From Gelatoporia subvermispora B (taxonomy: Eukaryota > Basidiomycota > Agaricomycetes > Polyporales > Gelatoporiaceae), in assembly GCA_000320605.2 (NCBI GenBank), contig KB445793.1, positions 230,639 to 285,938 of the forward strand: a stretch of 55,300 bases of DNA, in the 5' to 3' direction. The notes under the pieces were generated by a model, which had not been told where the DNA came from, did no database searches, and worked only from the letters and a program-made list of their open reading frames with translations. The position numbers were made by a program, and so were the translations under genes. Each line of letters begins with the position of its first letter. Position 1 is the stretch's first letter. Shown here one piece after another: positions 1-11,385 of this stretch.

Positions 1-695
1 AACTTGTCTGCCAGGGTCCCTAGAAGTGCTTCAGAAAGGATCTTGCAGTATTGACGGGCATTCATGTTGCTGTCAACTCGATAAAGGCGACCCACGCCCT
101 TTGCAGTAATGCATCCCCAAACCATTATGCTCCCTCCACCATGCTTTATAGTCGATTGGACTGCCCGGTCTATGAATTCCTCCCCACGTCTCCTCCAACA
201 AATCTGACGACCATCTGGCCCGAAAAGATTGAACTTTGACTCATCTGAGAAGATGACTTTGTGCCAGTCCTCCTGTGACCATTTGCTGTGACACTCCGCC
301 CACCGTCTACGCTGCAGCTTGTGCCTAGGCTTGAGAAACGGTTTCTTGCATCTAATGTAGACACTAAGCCCAACCCTATGGAGGGCTCGCCGGACGGTTG
401 CTTCGCTCACATGAGGAAAGAGCTGGCGTTGAACATCAGCTGCAGTGTTAGCCACACCACTTTCAATGGCAATTGCAGCATGACGGAGGGAGCGTGGGCT
501 AAGGATGCAGGGGCGTCCAGGACAGGGCTTCACAGCGTAGAAGCTGAGATGGTGACGGAGGTTGCGAAGCTGATGCCAGACGGTAGAGCGATGGATTTGT
601 AAGGTATTGGCGATGTCTTATATAGGATGATTTTCCTTGTACAAAGTAAGAATCCGAGCCTTTTTGGTTGGGGTGCATTGGGGTGCCCACCCCAT
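1..695 (-). pseudogene. Tc1-like transposase, one in-frame stop, C-terminus cut by window edge
   Basis: Reading from ATG 693-695, the minus strand gives a helix-turn-helix DNA-binding half (TKKARILTLYKENHP, then DIANTLQIHRSTVWHQL, then VSEATVRRALHRVGL). The DDE_3 catalytic half follows: HKVIFSDESKFNLFGPDG with the first catalytic Asp, then GGGSIMVWGCITAKGVG. The frame stays open to base 1 except for one TAA at 618-620, between HPI and DIANTL in the first helix-turn-helix. The second catalytic Asp and the Glu lie beyond the edge. The enzyme would cut and paste its own element at TA sites. The single nonsense codon in an otherwise clean frame suggests a recently inactivated copy, or a sequencing error. 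Confidence 0.85.
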
Positions 696-894
696 GAGCA
701 GTGTCAGATAATTTTCTGGAGGATGATAGTAGTGGTTTGAGTTATGGAAGATCATTCCGAAACTTTGTGACGTGGCGAGCGCTTAACGGGCGCCTAAGCG
801 CGCGTCGACGCGGATGCACTCCTGAAGGTGCAAATTTAATTTCTGCCTCATAGTATATGGTAGCTATAAACTAGAGTAGTATAGGTATCTACTG
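1..894 (-). mobile_element. Tc1-like DNA transposon, 5' part (left end outside window)
   Basis: The minus strand carries a Tc1-family transposase whose 3' half runs off the window. Upstream of its start the DNA reaches a CAGT terminus (complement of ..ctactg, ending at 894) followed by TA at 895-896, which is the usual end and TA target site of Tc1/mariner elements. The opposite terminal inverted repeat lies outside the window, so the right boundary is an inference from the CAGT/TA signature alone. Confidence 0.65.
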
Positions 895-1033
895 TAATTT
901 ATTTGAGCCAAATTGATTGGAAAACAAGCAAGCTAGAAGTCAAACAATGCCCAAAAAGGTGATATTGCAATACTTTTGCTCGGCACTGTACTTGACGGGG
1001 CAAGGAGTTGATATGGTGTCGATGTGTCCTGCA

Positions 1034-2500
1034 CACTGCGTCAAACGCCAGGCGATGCCCTTCCGGAATGTCTCCGGCATCCCGTGTGACGAGCCACATT
1101 CCGCCCATATGTTATCCACATGCTGAAATTTCCAGCATCTCGTGCGTTATCTCACAAAACGGCCATGTTCCGGCCACATTCTACCCAGAGAGAATCTAGA
1201 GTTACCACACTGTGTCATAATATCCATTTTCTTCCCGAATATTGTACGATAACCCCTAGCCCGAAAATACCGTGGACTTGTCAAAGTGATGACGTCTGTG
1301 ACTTCACTCCACGACTCGAATGTTCACGTTCAGTCTCTGACTCCTGTCCATCTACCACCATCTTCCACAGATCTACTCTGCAACCATAAGTCCTCTAGAA
1401 TTGTGAGTTACGCTTATCAGCACTAACTGGCTCTTCTTTCACAGAGTAACATTGTCTTCCAGGTAGTCATTATCCAGGATTAGGATGGAAGACGGAGGGC
1501 AATGGGCGGAGGTGTACTCGATGCGTCTACATGGTGATCTACTTTGCACGGCCTTTACTAAGCCGCACTGCATCTTAGAAGAAGTAGATCTTAGTGTGAG
1601 TCATCCCGTTAACCCGTCAGCCTGCAGTAGCTCGTAGCCGCTGACCGCAAAACTTGTGGACTAAAACAGTATACCGTGCAGACTACTAGAGTGGAGTCTT
1701 GAGTTTCATGGAGCAGAGCCATAGTAAGTACTCCTATTATGCTTAACCTTTCAAAGATAAATATTGACTTCTCGATGCGCTAGTAGAGCCCGGCTGGGAG
1801 AATTGTGCTAAAAGGCTGAAACCCGGTGAGGTGTTCTTATGGTGGCTATATGCATACATAACTAACGTCATCGAGTGACCGCAGCACAAGCACTCGAAGC
1901 TCATATCTAGAACCCTGCGCGACTTCCGTTTACTTGTGGTGCGACAAATATTTCAATGATCGGCCCTCGTAAGTCAACACTGTCTGTGTCTTTCTTACGG
2001 GCACCTTACATGAGTCTACAGATGAACCGGGATCCTACTGCTTCAAGAAATTGCATTAAGCAGTAAGCACACAACGGGCTAAAGGGTAGGTTTCGAGGCA
2101 AGCACTTCCTCTTCCTACCCAGACCTGTCCTCGAGACAGAGTTCTGCTTCGGCCCTGCAATGAATAGTAGAACCCCTGTAGTGTAGTAGTATACGGAAGT
2201 GCAATATATGATGCAAATTACAGAAAGTAGAGCTGAACGAACGGCGGGTGCGGGGGAACCAATATCAGGCTAGTAAACCTGGAATATATTCCATGTAACC
2301 CAAATTGGGTAGAACCAGCATCTGAGCGGAATATGGCCGGCATCTGAGCCAGCATATGACCGGAATGTGAGGGATCGGGGCTCATTTCGGCCACATGCTG
2401 GATTTCGTGTTATCCGGGGTGCATGTGGCCGGCATGTGGCCGGAATACCGGATGTCAGGGCACATTCCGGGAGGGGTGTCGCCCGGCGTTTAACGCAGTG
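1034..2500. mobile_element. Non-autonomous CACTA-like (EnSpm) element, CACTG...CAGTG with GCA duplication
   Basis: The element begins CACTGCGTCAAACGCC and ends with the imperfect reverse complement ..GGCGTTTAACGCAGTG. It is flanked on both sides by GCA (1031-1033 and 2501-2503), the 3-bp target duplication typical of CACTA elements. The inverted similarity continues irregularly inward for about 150 bp on each side and contains repeated ATGTGGCCGGAAT-type words, which resemble the subterminal repeats of this superfamily. The interior (about 1.1 kb) holds no recognisable transposase, so mobility would depend on an enzyme encoded elsewhere. The boundaries and duplication are directly visible; the superfamily assignment is inferred from them. 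Confidence 0.7.
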
Positions 2501-2503
2501 GCA

Positions 2504-3122
2504 GTAGCTTGTCACTATTTGATTCTTCCATGAGGCACGTTCGGCCACGCTCGCAATGGAGACCGCGTGTCTTTCGTGACAAAATGTTGTATTGTGTCGG
2601 GACATGGTTTCGCTCAAGTGTCAAGAAACTTGTCATGCTCCACAATACATCGAGTTTACTTTTGACTGTAGACTACAGCTCGAGCGCATTTGCGTGCGGC
2701 GAACTCGACCGCGCCAACTTTTACATGTTCGTCTGGCTCAATTTCCTCCCGATGTACCTTGGTGTACCTTGGTGGCTCGCGACAATCTCGTTTTCGCCCC
2801 CAACACGACAGAAGTCAACTTAGACCCTTTCTCCCCGTGGTCCCTTTACTCCGACGACCCTCAAACATGTTGTAGAACAGACCCAATGCACTTGTATGAT
2901 CTCGAAAATCTGACATCTCCGCACAGACGCCGGGCTGGTGAGAAAGATGGCACAGGCGCCTGTGCCGCTGATCTCACCTGCTTCCACGATGACGAGTGCA
3001 GAAATGGCTCACACGCATACGTCGGCACCACATGGTCGGCCCAAGGAGTAGCCTGAATGTAAGTAGGGGGCCTACGTCCTCTTCTCCCCGTCTTCTTGTC
3101 CACGAACGACGCACTGAGCGCA
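2504..3122. other. Intergenic, nothing recognised
   Basis: The stretch between the CACTA-like element and the superoxide dismutase start contains overlapping open frames of 100-154 codons on the plus strand, none resembling a known protein and none with a plausible exon structure. It probably includes the promoter and 5' leader of the dismutase gene. Confidence 0.4.
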
Positions 3123-3993
3123 ATGGATTATTACAAGACCCCCATCAATGGCCGCACGCCGATGCGGCCTCTCGTGATTACCGCCTTGGGCTCGCTCTTA
3201 GCTGCATTCATCCTTTGGGGACTCTTCCTGAAGCCGGCACCTATACCTGTGGTAACGAAGGTGCGAGATCGGAAGATTGCCCAGTGGAGAGGAGCACTGA
3301 GTCCGGTATATTTACGATGTTAGGCCACCGTAGTGCTGAAGGGAGACTCGGGCGCGAGTGGGACGGTAACCCTCACCCAGAAGGTCCCCACGGGGCCCGT
3401 TACTATCTCTGGCGAACTTACGGGTCTTGACCCTAACGCACTTCGCGGCTTCCACATTCAGTACGTTGAGTCTCAGCAGTATCGTACGAATCGTTGTATC
3501 TCATGACTGTCGCAGTGCGCAAGGCGACCTGAGCTCCGGTTGTCTCTCCGCAGGAGCCCACTTCAACCCGTGGGGTCACACCCATGGCGCACCCTCTGAT
3601 GCCGCGCGCCACGTCGGTGATCTGGGCAATATCGCAAGCAACAAGGAGGGTGTGGCAAAGTTCACCATCGAGGATACCTTAGTGTCGCTGAACGGTCCGC
3701 TCAGTGTTGTGGGGTGAGTCTCGCTCTCATACCATACATAGTCAGGATTCTCAAAAACGCCTATCTCTCAGGCGTGCCATCGTACTTCACGCGGTTCGTG
3801 TTTCTGGACATGTGGTTGCTGTCAACGATTGAAATATATTGGCAGGGTACGGATGACTTGGGAAAGGGCGGAGACGAAGAATCCTTGAAGACCGGCAATG
3901 CGGGAGCTCGTGCTGCTTGTGGAGTTATTGGTGAGTGTCAACGTTTGCGTGGCTTGGATGTCGCTGACATCCCCTACAGGGGTGGCGGAGTGA
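3123..3993 (+). CDS. Cu/Zn superoxide dismutase with N-terminal membrane anchor
   Basis: Converts superoxide to H2O2 and O2. Six exons: 3123-3260, 3324-3460, 3516-3713, 3772-3793, 3846-3930, 3980-3993; all introns are GT-AG and 50-63 nt, giving 197 aa. Residues about 14-38 form one strongly hydrophobic segment ([20 protein letters not shown]) after a short basic N-terminus. It looks like a signal anchor rather than a cleaved signal, so the catalytic domain would face the lumen or outside. The domain has GFHIH (copper ligands H90, H92), AHFNPWGH with bridging H107, RHVGDLGN with zinc ligands H124 and D127, and [13 protein letters not shown]. It ends GVIGVAE. The start is the only ATG before the anchor. 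It is convergent with the flavin reductase downstream, 305 bp between stops. The family is certain; the anchored topology is inferred from hydropathy. Confidence 0.93.
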
Positions 3994-4298
3994 AATGCCT
4001 GTTCTCATGTTCTGGCGTGATTGAGGTGTATCTTGGTGAGGCATGCTTTTGGTTCACAATTGTACGATAGGATCGACTCGATGTGACTTCAATGGCAGTG
4101 TTCTGACACGCACAGATACTGCGAGCCACCCATCATGGTACCCTCGACAACAGTAGGGAAGTCCCAAATGATGTCCAATTAGGCTATGCACCAACGGCGT
4201 ACTAATACACCCATTATATCCTGAACTAGTGCAAGATGCTGATAGTCTAAGTTTATGGCTACAGATTTCTATGCAATTGCTCTATCATCCTTCACCAT

Positions 4299-5835
<1,537 letters not shown>

Positions 5836-5885
5836 ATCGTGAGTCTGGTGGTACGGTAGTCCTTGCTAGGAAGCGTCGCATGTCG

Positions 5886-5893
5886 ATTATATA
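5886..5893 (-). promoter_or_regulatory. Possible TATA box of the flavin reductase gene
   Basis: On the minus strand TATATAAT lies about 50 bp upstream of the start codon, leaving room for a short 5' leader. This is a positional inference only. Confidence 0.4.
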
Positions 5894-7399
5894 CCCGCCA
5901 AGCAGGCGAGCGTGGTCGCCGTCGAGCAGCTTAGTGAGCAAATTCGTCCTGCAGCGGGGGGAGCGGCCGTCATATTCCTCTGGAACACTATTTTCCCGCT
6001 CTTCCGACTTTGTCCAGGGACTTCCGTCAGCTTCTGCTGACTGGGAGGTTTGCTGACGAATATTTCGACGGGTTTCGCTGACTGTGCAGCTTGAGATAGA
6101 TAAGCCGTCGCAACCTCTTCCGATTTCCAGACATTGTCTCCGCTCGTTTGAGCCGGAAAATTGCGAGTTTCCTTTTTTGGTAGCTGGTATGTTTGTGGCG
6201 CATGCGCAAACCGTCGGTCAATATTGTAGCGCCCCAATATTGCAACACCGCTGAATGCAGCGATTGAGAGCGACTCTGTCGCCTCCACGGGCAATCAAAC
6301 GCTCCAGAGACCAGAGTGGTTCCGCGCTGGCGCCGCTCATAGCGGCGCCGCGGCGTTACTCTTCCATTCTCACCAAAAGGCACGTTCAGCCACAATGCCC
6401 ATGTTTCAGACGACACACGTGCGACCAATGGAAGATCATCGAGGAGGGAAGAAGATACTACGCACGTCGCTGGAGTAGATCCGGCATTCTATCTCGCACG
6501 TTAGACAAGCAATGTTCATCGATCTCCATTGTTGCTGTACCGTCTGGTCTAGAATTCCGGGCATGCGGCACATACCACAACAACCCCATCGTGCGGGGAG
6601 ATGCAGAACACTATGCAAGATTACCGGGATCGACCAGTGCCGACGGTTCCCGTCAACAGGGTTACAGGCCCGTGGACAAGGAACTCGGATCTGGACTGTC
6701 ACCTGAGAGCACGATGAGGTACAACCGGAACAGTATCTGACCGCGGCCCATCTCAAGGAGTAGCTAGGTTGCGGCGGCCATGTCCTCGTGTAAGGCCCGG
6801 ACGTTGACTGCGGCTCTCCCGTGCTTCTAAAAATGTAACTTGCGAGCTGAAGATATCGGAAATGGAAGTGGAACAGGAATAAATCCAAGGCATGGCCACA
6901 GATCCGCGGGAAAAGTTGTTGCGTGTTACACCCGCGAGTTATGAAGGTGAGTAATTGACGAGAACCAACGAGAAATGCCTATCGCATGGAGAACAGCCGG
7001 CAGGTTCAGTTACGATGGACTGGTTTGGACGCCGGATACTAGTGTGCCGGCAATATCCGGTCCGGCAACTGCCGAAGACCGACGTCGCGAGGCGCCGGAG
7101 ACATGGGACACCAGGGACTCATCGTCCTTCGAGAGCACGAAGAGGAACGACAGTGAGACAGTAGCGGAACTGGCGAATGTGACTTTGGCCCAGAATTGTC
7201 CGAACGGCTGCTTGCGTGAAATCTAGCACGCCAGGTTTGATGAAGTCGGGGAATACCTTTGGTGCCCCTGCAGGCTGCCAGTAGAGGAGCGGTCAGGACC
7301 AGAATGGTTCGGATCACTTCATGCCAATGTCCAACGGCAGAGAGACAGAATGCTTGAAGAGAAGGGACTACACGAGACACAAGGGACTGCATGAGACCG
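5894..7399. other. Intergenic, upstream of flavin reductase and downstream of prohibitin
   Basis: Both strands contain only scattered open frames (the longest about 160 codons) with no recognisable motif and no exon-like continuity. No repeat or element end was noticed. It should hold the flavin reductase promoter and the prohibitin 3' region. Confidence 0.4.
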
Positions 7400-8761
7400 C
7401 TACTTCTTCTTGCCCGTCTGTAACAAATCACTCGCGTCATCCGAAACTACAAAAAGTCAGCTTGCAGTCACAGTTGAAACGATGTGCAGCGCACCGTTGA
7501 GCAGGAGGGCATGTGAATCGAGCATGACTCTGTTGCCAGAGGTTGCCAGCACGTTCGCGATCTCTCGCGCAGCCTCCAGCCGCCGGAGCTGAAGGAAGCC
7601 CTGGTTCGAGCGCACAGCCTCCCCAATGAGCTCGGCGCTCTTCGCCTCACCCTGCGCGCGCACGATAATGGACTACACATACGACGTTGCGTCAGCCGCC
7701 TCTTACGTTGCGAAGCGTCCCGCACGCACCTGCTTCTCCTGAATGGCCTGATCGACGAGGAATGCCGCGCGGAACGCAGTTTGTTGTGCGACCTGACAGA
7801 CAGTCGGACCGCCGAAGCACGGGGGATGTCAACGAGACGCACCTGCTTCGCCTCGACAGCGTGCGTGAACTCGGGCGAGAACGCGACATGGGTAATGGAC
7901 ACGTCATCCAACACGAGGTTGAACCGCAGTGCTCGGCGTGTCAGATTCTCGCGGACAAGACGCGACACCTAGATAGCGAGTTAAGAGGCGCCAAGTGACA
8001 GGACGTGCGCGGGGTGGGTGGGACGTGACGTACCATCTCACGCTGCGTGATAAGCTGGCTCGCGTTGAATTGCGCGACGACGCTCTTGAGGACTTCGTTC
8101 ACGATCGAGGGGAGCACACGCTCGTCGTAGTCGGGGCCAAGCTCGCGGTAAATTGTAGGGAGGTTCGACGTGCTAGGTCGTGACAGAACACGGCACGTAA
8201 TGTTGACCATTTGCAGGTCTGCGCGACTCTGATAAGAACATGACTGCGCGACGGAAAGCAGAGAGTATGACGAGCCTTTTGTACCGGTAAGACTGGCGAT
8301 GTTACGCGGCTTCGCGCGGATGTCAAACACGATCGGTGTCTCAACCCATGGGATCTGTTCCGGAGATATTAAGCTTCCATGGGCATACAGATTCGACCTG
8401 GCAGACCATCAAATGTGTTCCTTCGGGATAGATATCCTCCTTCACACCATGAATACTATACGACGTCAGCTTTTCAACCCCGAGCTGTGTTCACGGCATT
8501 ACTCACCGAGAGTACTTGATGGCACGGTGACCACCATCGACTGCGAGACAATGAGACAACCAGAGACTCTCAAATTGCCTGCAGAGCATGCGTACCGTTG
8601 AACAAAGCCGAATTAAGTGCAATGCCACCGCCAATGAGTGCAAGGAGCAAGCCACCGCCCATTAAGGACCCCCTCCCGCCGGGAATGCCTCCTCCACCGC
8701 CTGAACTTGCCCGCTGCAAGTTCCGCGCGAACCTTCGGAAAGCTTCCTGGCCGTCTTGCAT
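7400..8761 (-). CDS. PHB2: Prohibitin-2 (mitochondrial inner-membrane scaffold)
   Basis: PHB2 assembles with PHB1 into a ring complex in the mitochondrial inner membrane that modulates m-AAA protease and holds membrane proteins. Nine exons (8761-8596, 8540-8507, 8455-8407, 8354-8276, 8218-8034, 7968-7843, 7792-7730, 7672-7495, 7446-7400), 308 aa, the usual length. The N-terminus has the glycine-rich stretch and membrane helix typical of PHB2 ([20 protein letters not shown]). The SPFH core follows: [54 protein letters not shown]. The C-terminal coiled coil includes [13 protein letters not shown], and the end is LLQTGKKK. Intron 8219-8275 begins GC, not GT; only this splice restores the conserved TGTKDLQM. 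The other introns are GT-AG. It is divergent from the PQ-loop gene, sharing a ~495-bp intergenic region. Confidence 0.96.
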
Positions 8762-9255
8762 ACTGTCAGACCTAAGATGAAGTAGAGAAAGCAGAGACGG
8801 GTGAGAGTGCAGGCCGCGCTCGCGTTCGGCAGGAGTTCGATGATTTCACTGTGGAATTTCACGCTTGCAAATGTAAGTGCCAGGAAAGGTACCTTGCATC
8901 GCCGTAAAATCATAGCAATATCGCCTGTGTCCCGAAAATGCCCCTAATTCATGTCCTGCGAACTCCTTCGTTCAGAGCTACCACCACGCAAGCATCGCGA
9001 CAGCAGGACAGGCAGAATCTACCTGTCTTTGGTAGCCCCGTGAGTGGATCTCATGGATGTAATGCTCGCCTCAACACGGCTCAAGTCGACCATGAAAATC
9101 TAATTTCCGTTCTTTCCACGCGATATCTCTCCGCGATAATATACGCCCTTGACATGAAGTCTTCTCGACTTTTGCACACGACGACAAGCTAGCCCATCTC
9201 GGGCTTCTCGCTTCTCCTTTATCCTTCACCGTTCCGGGGACGTGCGAGGCGGATA

Positions 9256-10528
9256 ATGCTCTCAAATGAGACCCTGAGCAATGTTGTACGTAACGGGACC
9301 TCCGAGACGCAGTCCAGGACGTGTCTTGACTTATACAAATTAGCTCGGATGGGTGTCGATTGCCTGCTGGTACGTCCCCCGTTATCTCGGGAGTTGCGTG
9401 TCGGCCGGTGCTGACACAATTGCGTGCTCAAAGGCTTGTCGTTTACACTCCGCAGCTTATTGAGAACTACAGGCTCAAGTCGGGAGAGGGCCTTAGTGTG
9501 CCATTCGTCTTGGCATGGCTCATAGGTGACCTGTGTAGCCTCGCGGGTGCGCTTCTCGCCCACCTGATCCCGGCCGTCATCATCCTAGCCGCGTATGTGA
9601 GTCGTCACCCCATCCTTACCCCGCACTTCGCGAACTAATGTAACCTTGTGTAGTACACGGCATGTGACACAATATTGCTCTTCCAAATATACCACTACCG
9701 CTGGACAAACCCTGCTCTATCGGAGGCGCCCCTGCTCGTAACGGAGGATGTATCGCCGCCCGAGACGTCTGAAGAAACGCCTCTGCTATTCACGAGCGGG
9801 GCGGAACGCGGCAAGAGAACAATCATCCACGAGTTTGGCAAGTACGCCGGAGCTCTTCTATTTGTGTTCGCAGTGGGAGTAGCTGCGTGGGCAGTGGACG
9901 AAAACATCCACGGGGGACAGCCTCGGTCGCAGCCGGAGGAAGTATTCGAATGGCGGAGCCAGGTGCTGGGTTGGATCAGTGCTGTCATGTATTGTGAGTT
10001 CGGATGGTGCCTGTGCGGAGAGACGATCGCTCATATGCACATGCACGATGCAGTAGGGGCACGCGTGCCCCAGATTGGTGGGTTGTCTGCCCGATTTGTA
10101 TGCCACCTCGCATTGACAGCGCGGGAGCAGTTAAAAATTTCAAGACACGGTGTGCGGGTCTCTCGCCATTTCTATTCATGTACTCCATATGCGGGAACTT
10201 GACCTATGTTCTCGCGATCCTCGTGGCCTCGATGGATCTCAAGCACATTTTGGCAAATGCGGCCTGGATCGCAGGTATGTTTGATCACACCCCGTCATGT
10301 GTCTTTTAATCACTCAAGATTTCCGTTTGTTTGTGATATACGTCAGGGAGCACTTTGACCGTTTTCCTAGACGTCTTCGTAAGCCAGTTGTCCATGCTCC
10401 GTCTATCTGCAGCGGCAGCACATTCCCAGTTCCCTGATTGATCCTGACTTCGATTCCCGCAGGTGCTGTGTCAGTTTTTCTACTATCAAACTGTATTCAT
10501 CCGCGCAGCTCGAGCAGCAGACTCGTAA
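9256..10528 (+). CDS. PQ-loop repeat transporter (vacuolar/lysosomal basic amino-acid type)
   Basis: Member of the PQ-loop family (yeast Ypq/Rtc2, animal PQLC2), which exports cationic amino acids from vacuoles or lysosomes. Eight exons (9256-9285, 9344-9369, 9434-9596, 9654-9993, 10054-10077, 10131-10274, 10347-10378, 10463-10528), 274 aa. The first PQ motif is VVYTPQLIENYR (P25-Q26), followed by GEGLSVPFVLAWLIGDLC. The second is GARVPQIVKNFKTRCAGLSP (P192-Q193). Between them lies a polar, variable loop (about residues 90-140) that includes two EETPLL-like stretches. About seven hydrophobic segments fit the family topology. The first two exons were chosen because MLSNETLSNV joined to LGWVSIACW reads straight into the first PQ helix in phase. 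Exact substrate unknown. Confidence 0.92.
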
Positions 10529-11385
10529 CAAATGTATCCTATAGAGAGCATTTTAGATCCACCACAATGGCTGTAGCCACCAGTGAAAACGGTGGCACCA
10601 CCTATTGGCGCCTGTCAGCGGTTGAGAGTGTGTCTGCCGAGACAGCCTGAGTGCAAAGTTAGCTTCTTCCCTTCCTCATGGCCTATTGGCCCGAGTCTGT
10701 TTCGCAGATTCTGATGGGGGCATGGTCAGGGCAGCGATAAGGAGAAGGGCCCGCATTGCCGCAGCACGCGTCCGGTTGGGTGCCAGCGGCAGCCTCGTTC
10801 CCCTCCTCGTGTTGGGTCGTGTTACGAGCCGGCATTCCTCGTCCCACGTTGCAGGTCAGCGCGGCCAGTTGGCGGCCAGCTTCAAACACTTCTTCATGGC
10901 ACGCCATGGCACGAACCGCTCGGGCCAGCCATGCACCCAGCCTCGTGCTCGACCATCATCTCAGCACCATCTCCTCGCATTATCAATGTCTCATCGCCCG
11001 CCCGACTTATATTGCCCGGTGCCCGCGGCCCTACTCGCGCTACCTACTCTTCTGTTCCTGACTTCTCCAGGTGTTTAGTGTCTGTCTACATAGCTGCACG
11101 ACTGCTAGACCCGAGTATCACTTGTGGGTCCAACCGTTTGCTCGTCTTATTGTCTCGGGTGGGCGCTTAACGTCTGTTTCAGCAGTGACGCATCGGAGTG
11201 TTTGAAGTACACGTCTTAATCCACCAGTCACCGCTTTAAGGCTAAAGCTAGCCATCCCGTCCTCTCCAATTGCGACCTAGGACACTTAGGAGAAGGTCGG
11301 CCCAACGAGGGCAGCAAAAAGCATAACTTCCCGAGCCACAGCATCGCACGCGGAGTGTTCCTGAGCCACACATTTAACCCTCGCA
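10529..11385. other. Intergenic, nothing recognised
   Basis: No protein-like exon, repeat or RNA gene was recognised between the PQ-loop gene and the F-box gene. The last ~150 bp presumably hold the F-box gene promoter and leader. Confidence 0.4.

Noticed and set aside
2592..3056. 154-codon plus-strand open frame upstream of the dismutase
   Set aside because: Composition unlike a folded protein, overlaps two other frames, no motif; probably untranslated promoter DNA.
6436..6888. 150-codon minus-strand open frame
   Set aside because: No recognisable motif, no plausible start context, no continuity across introns; compatible with chance at this GC content.
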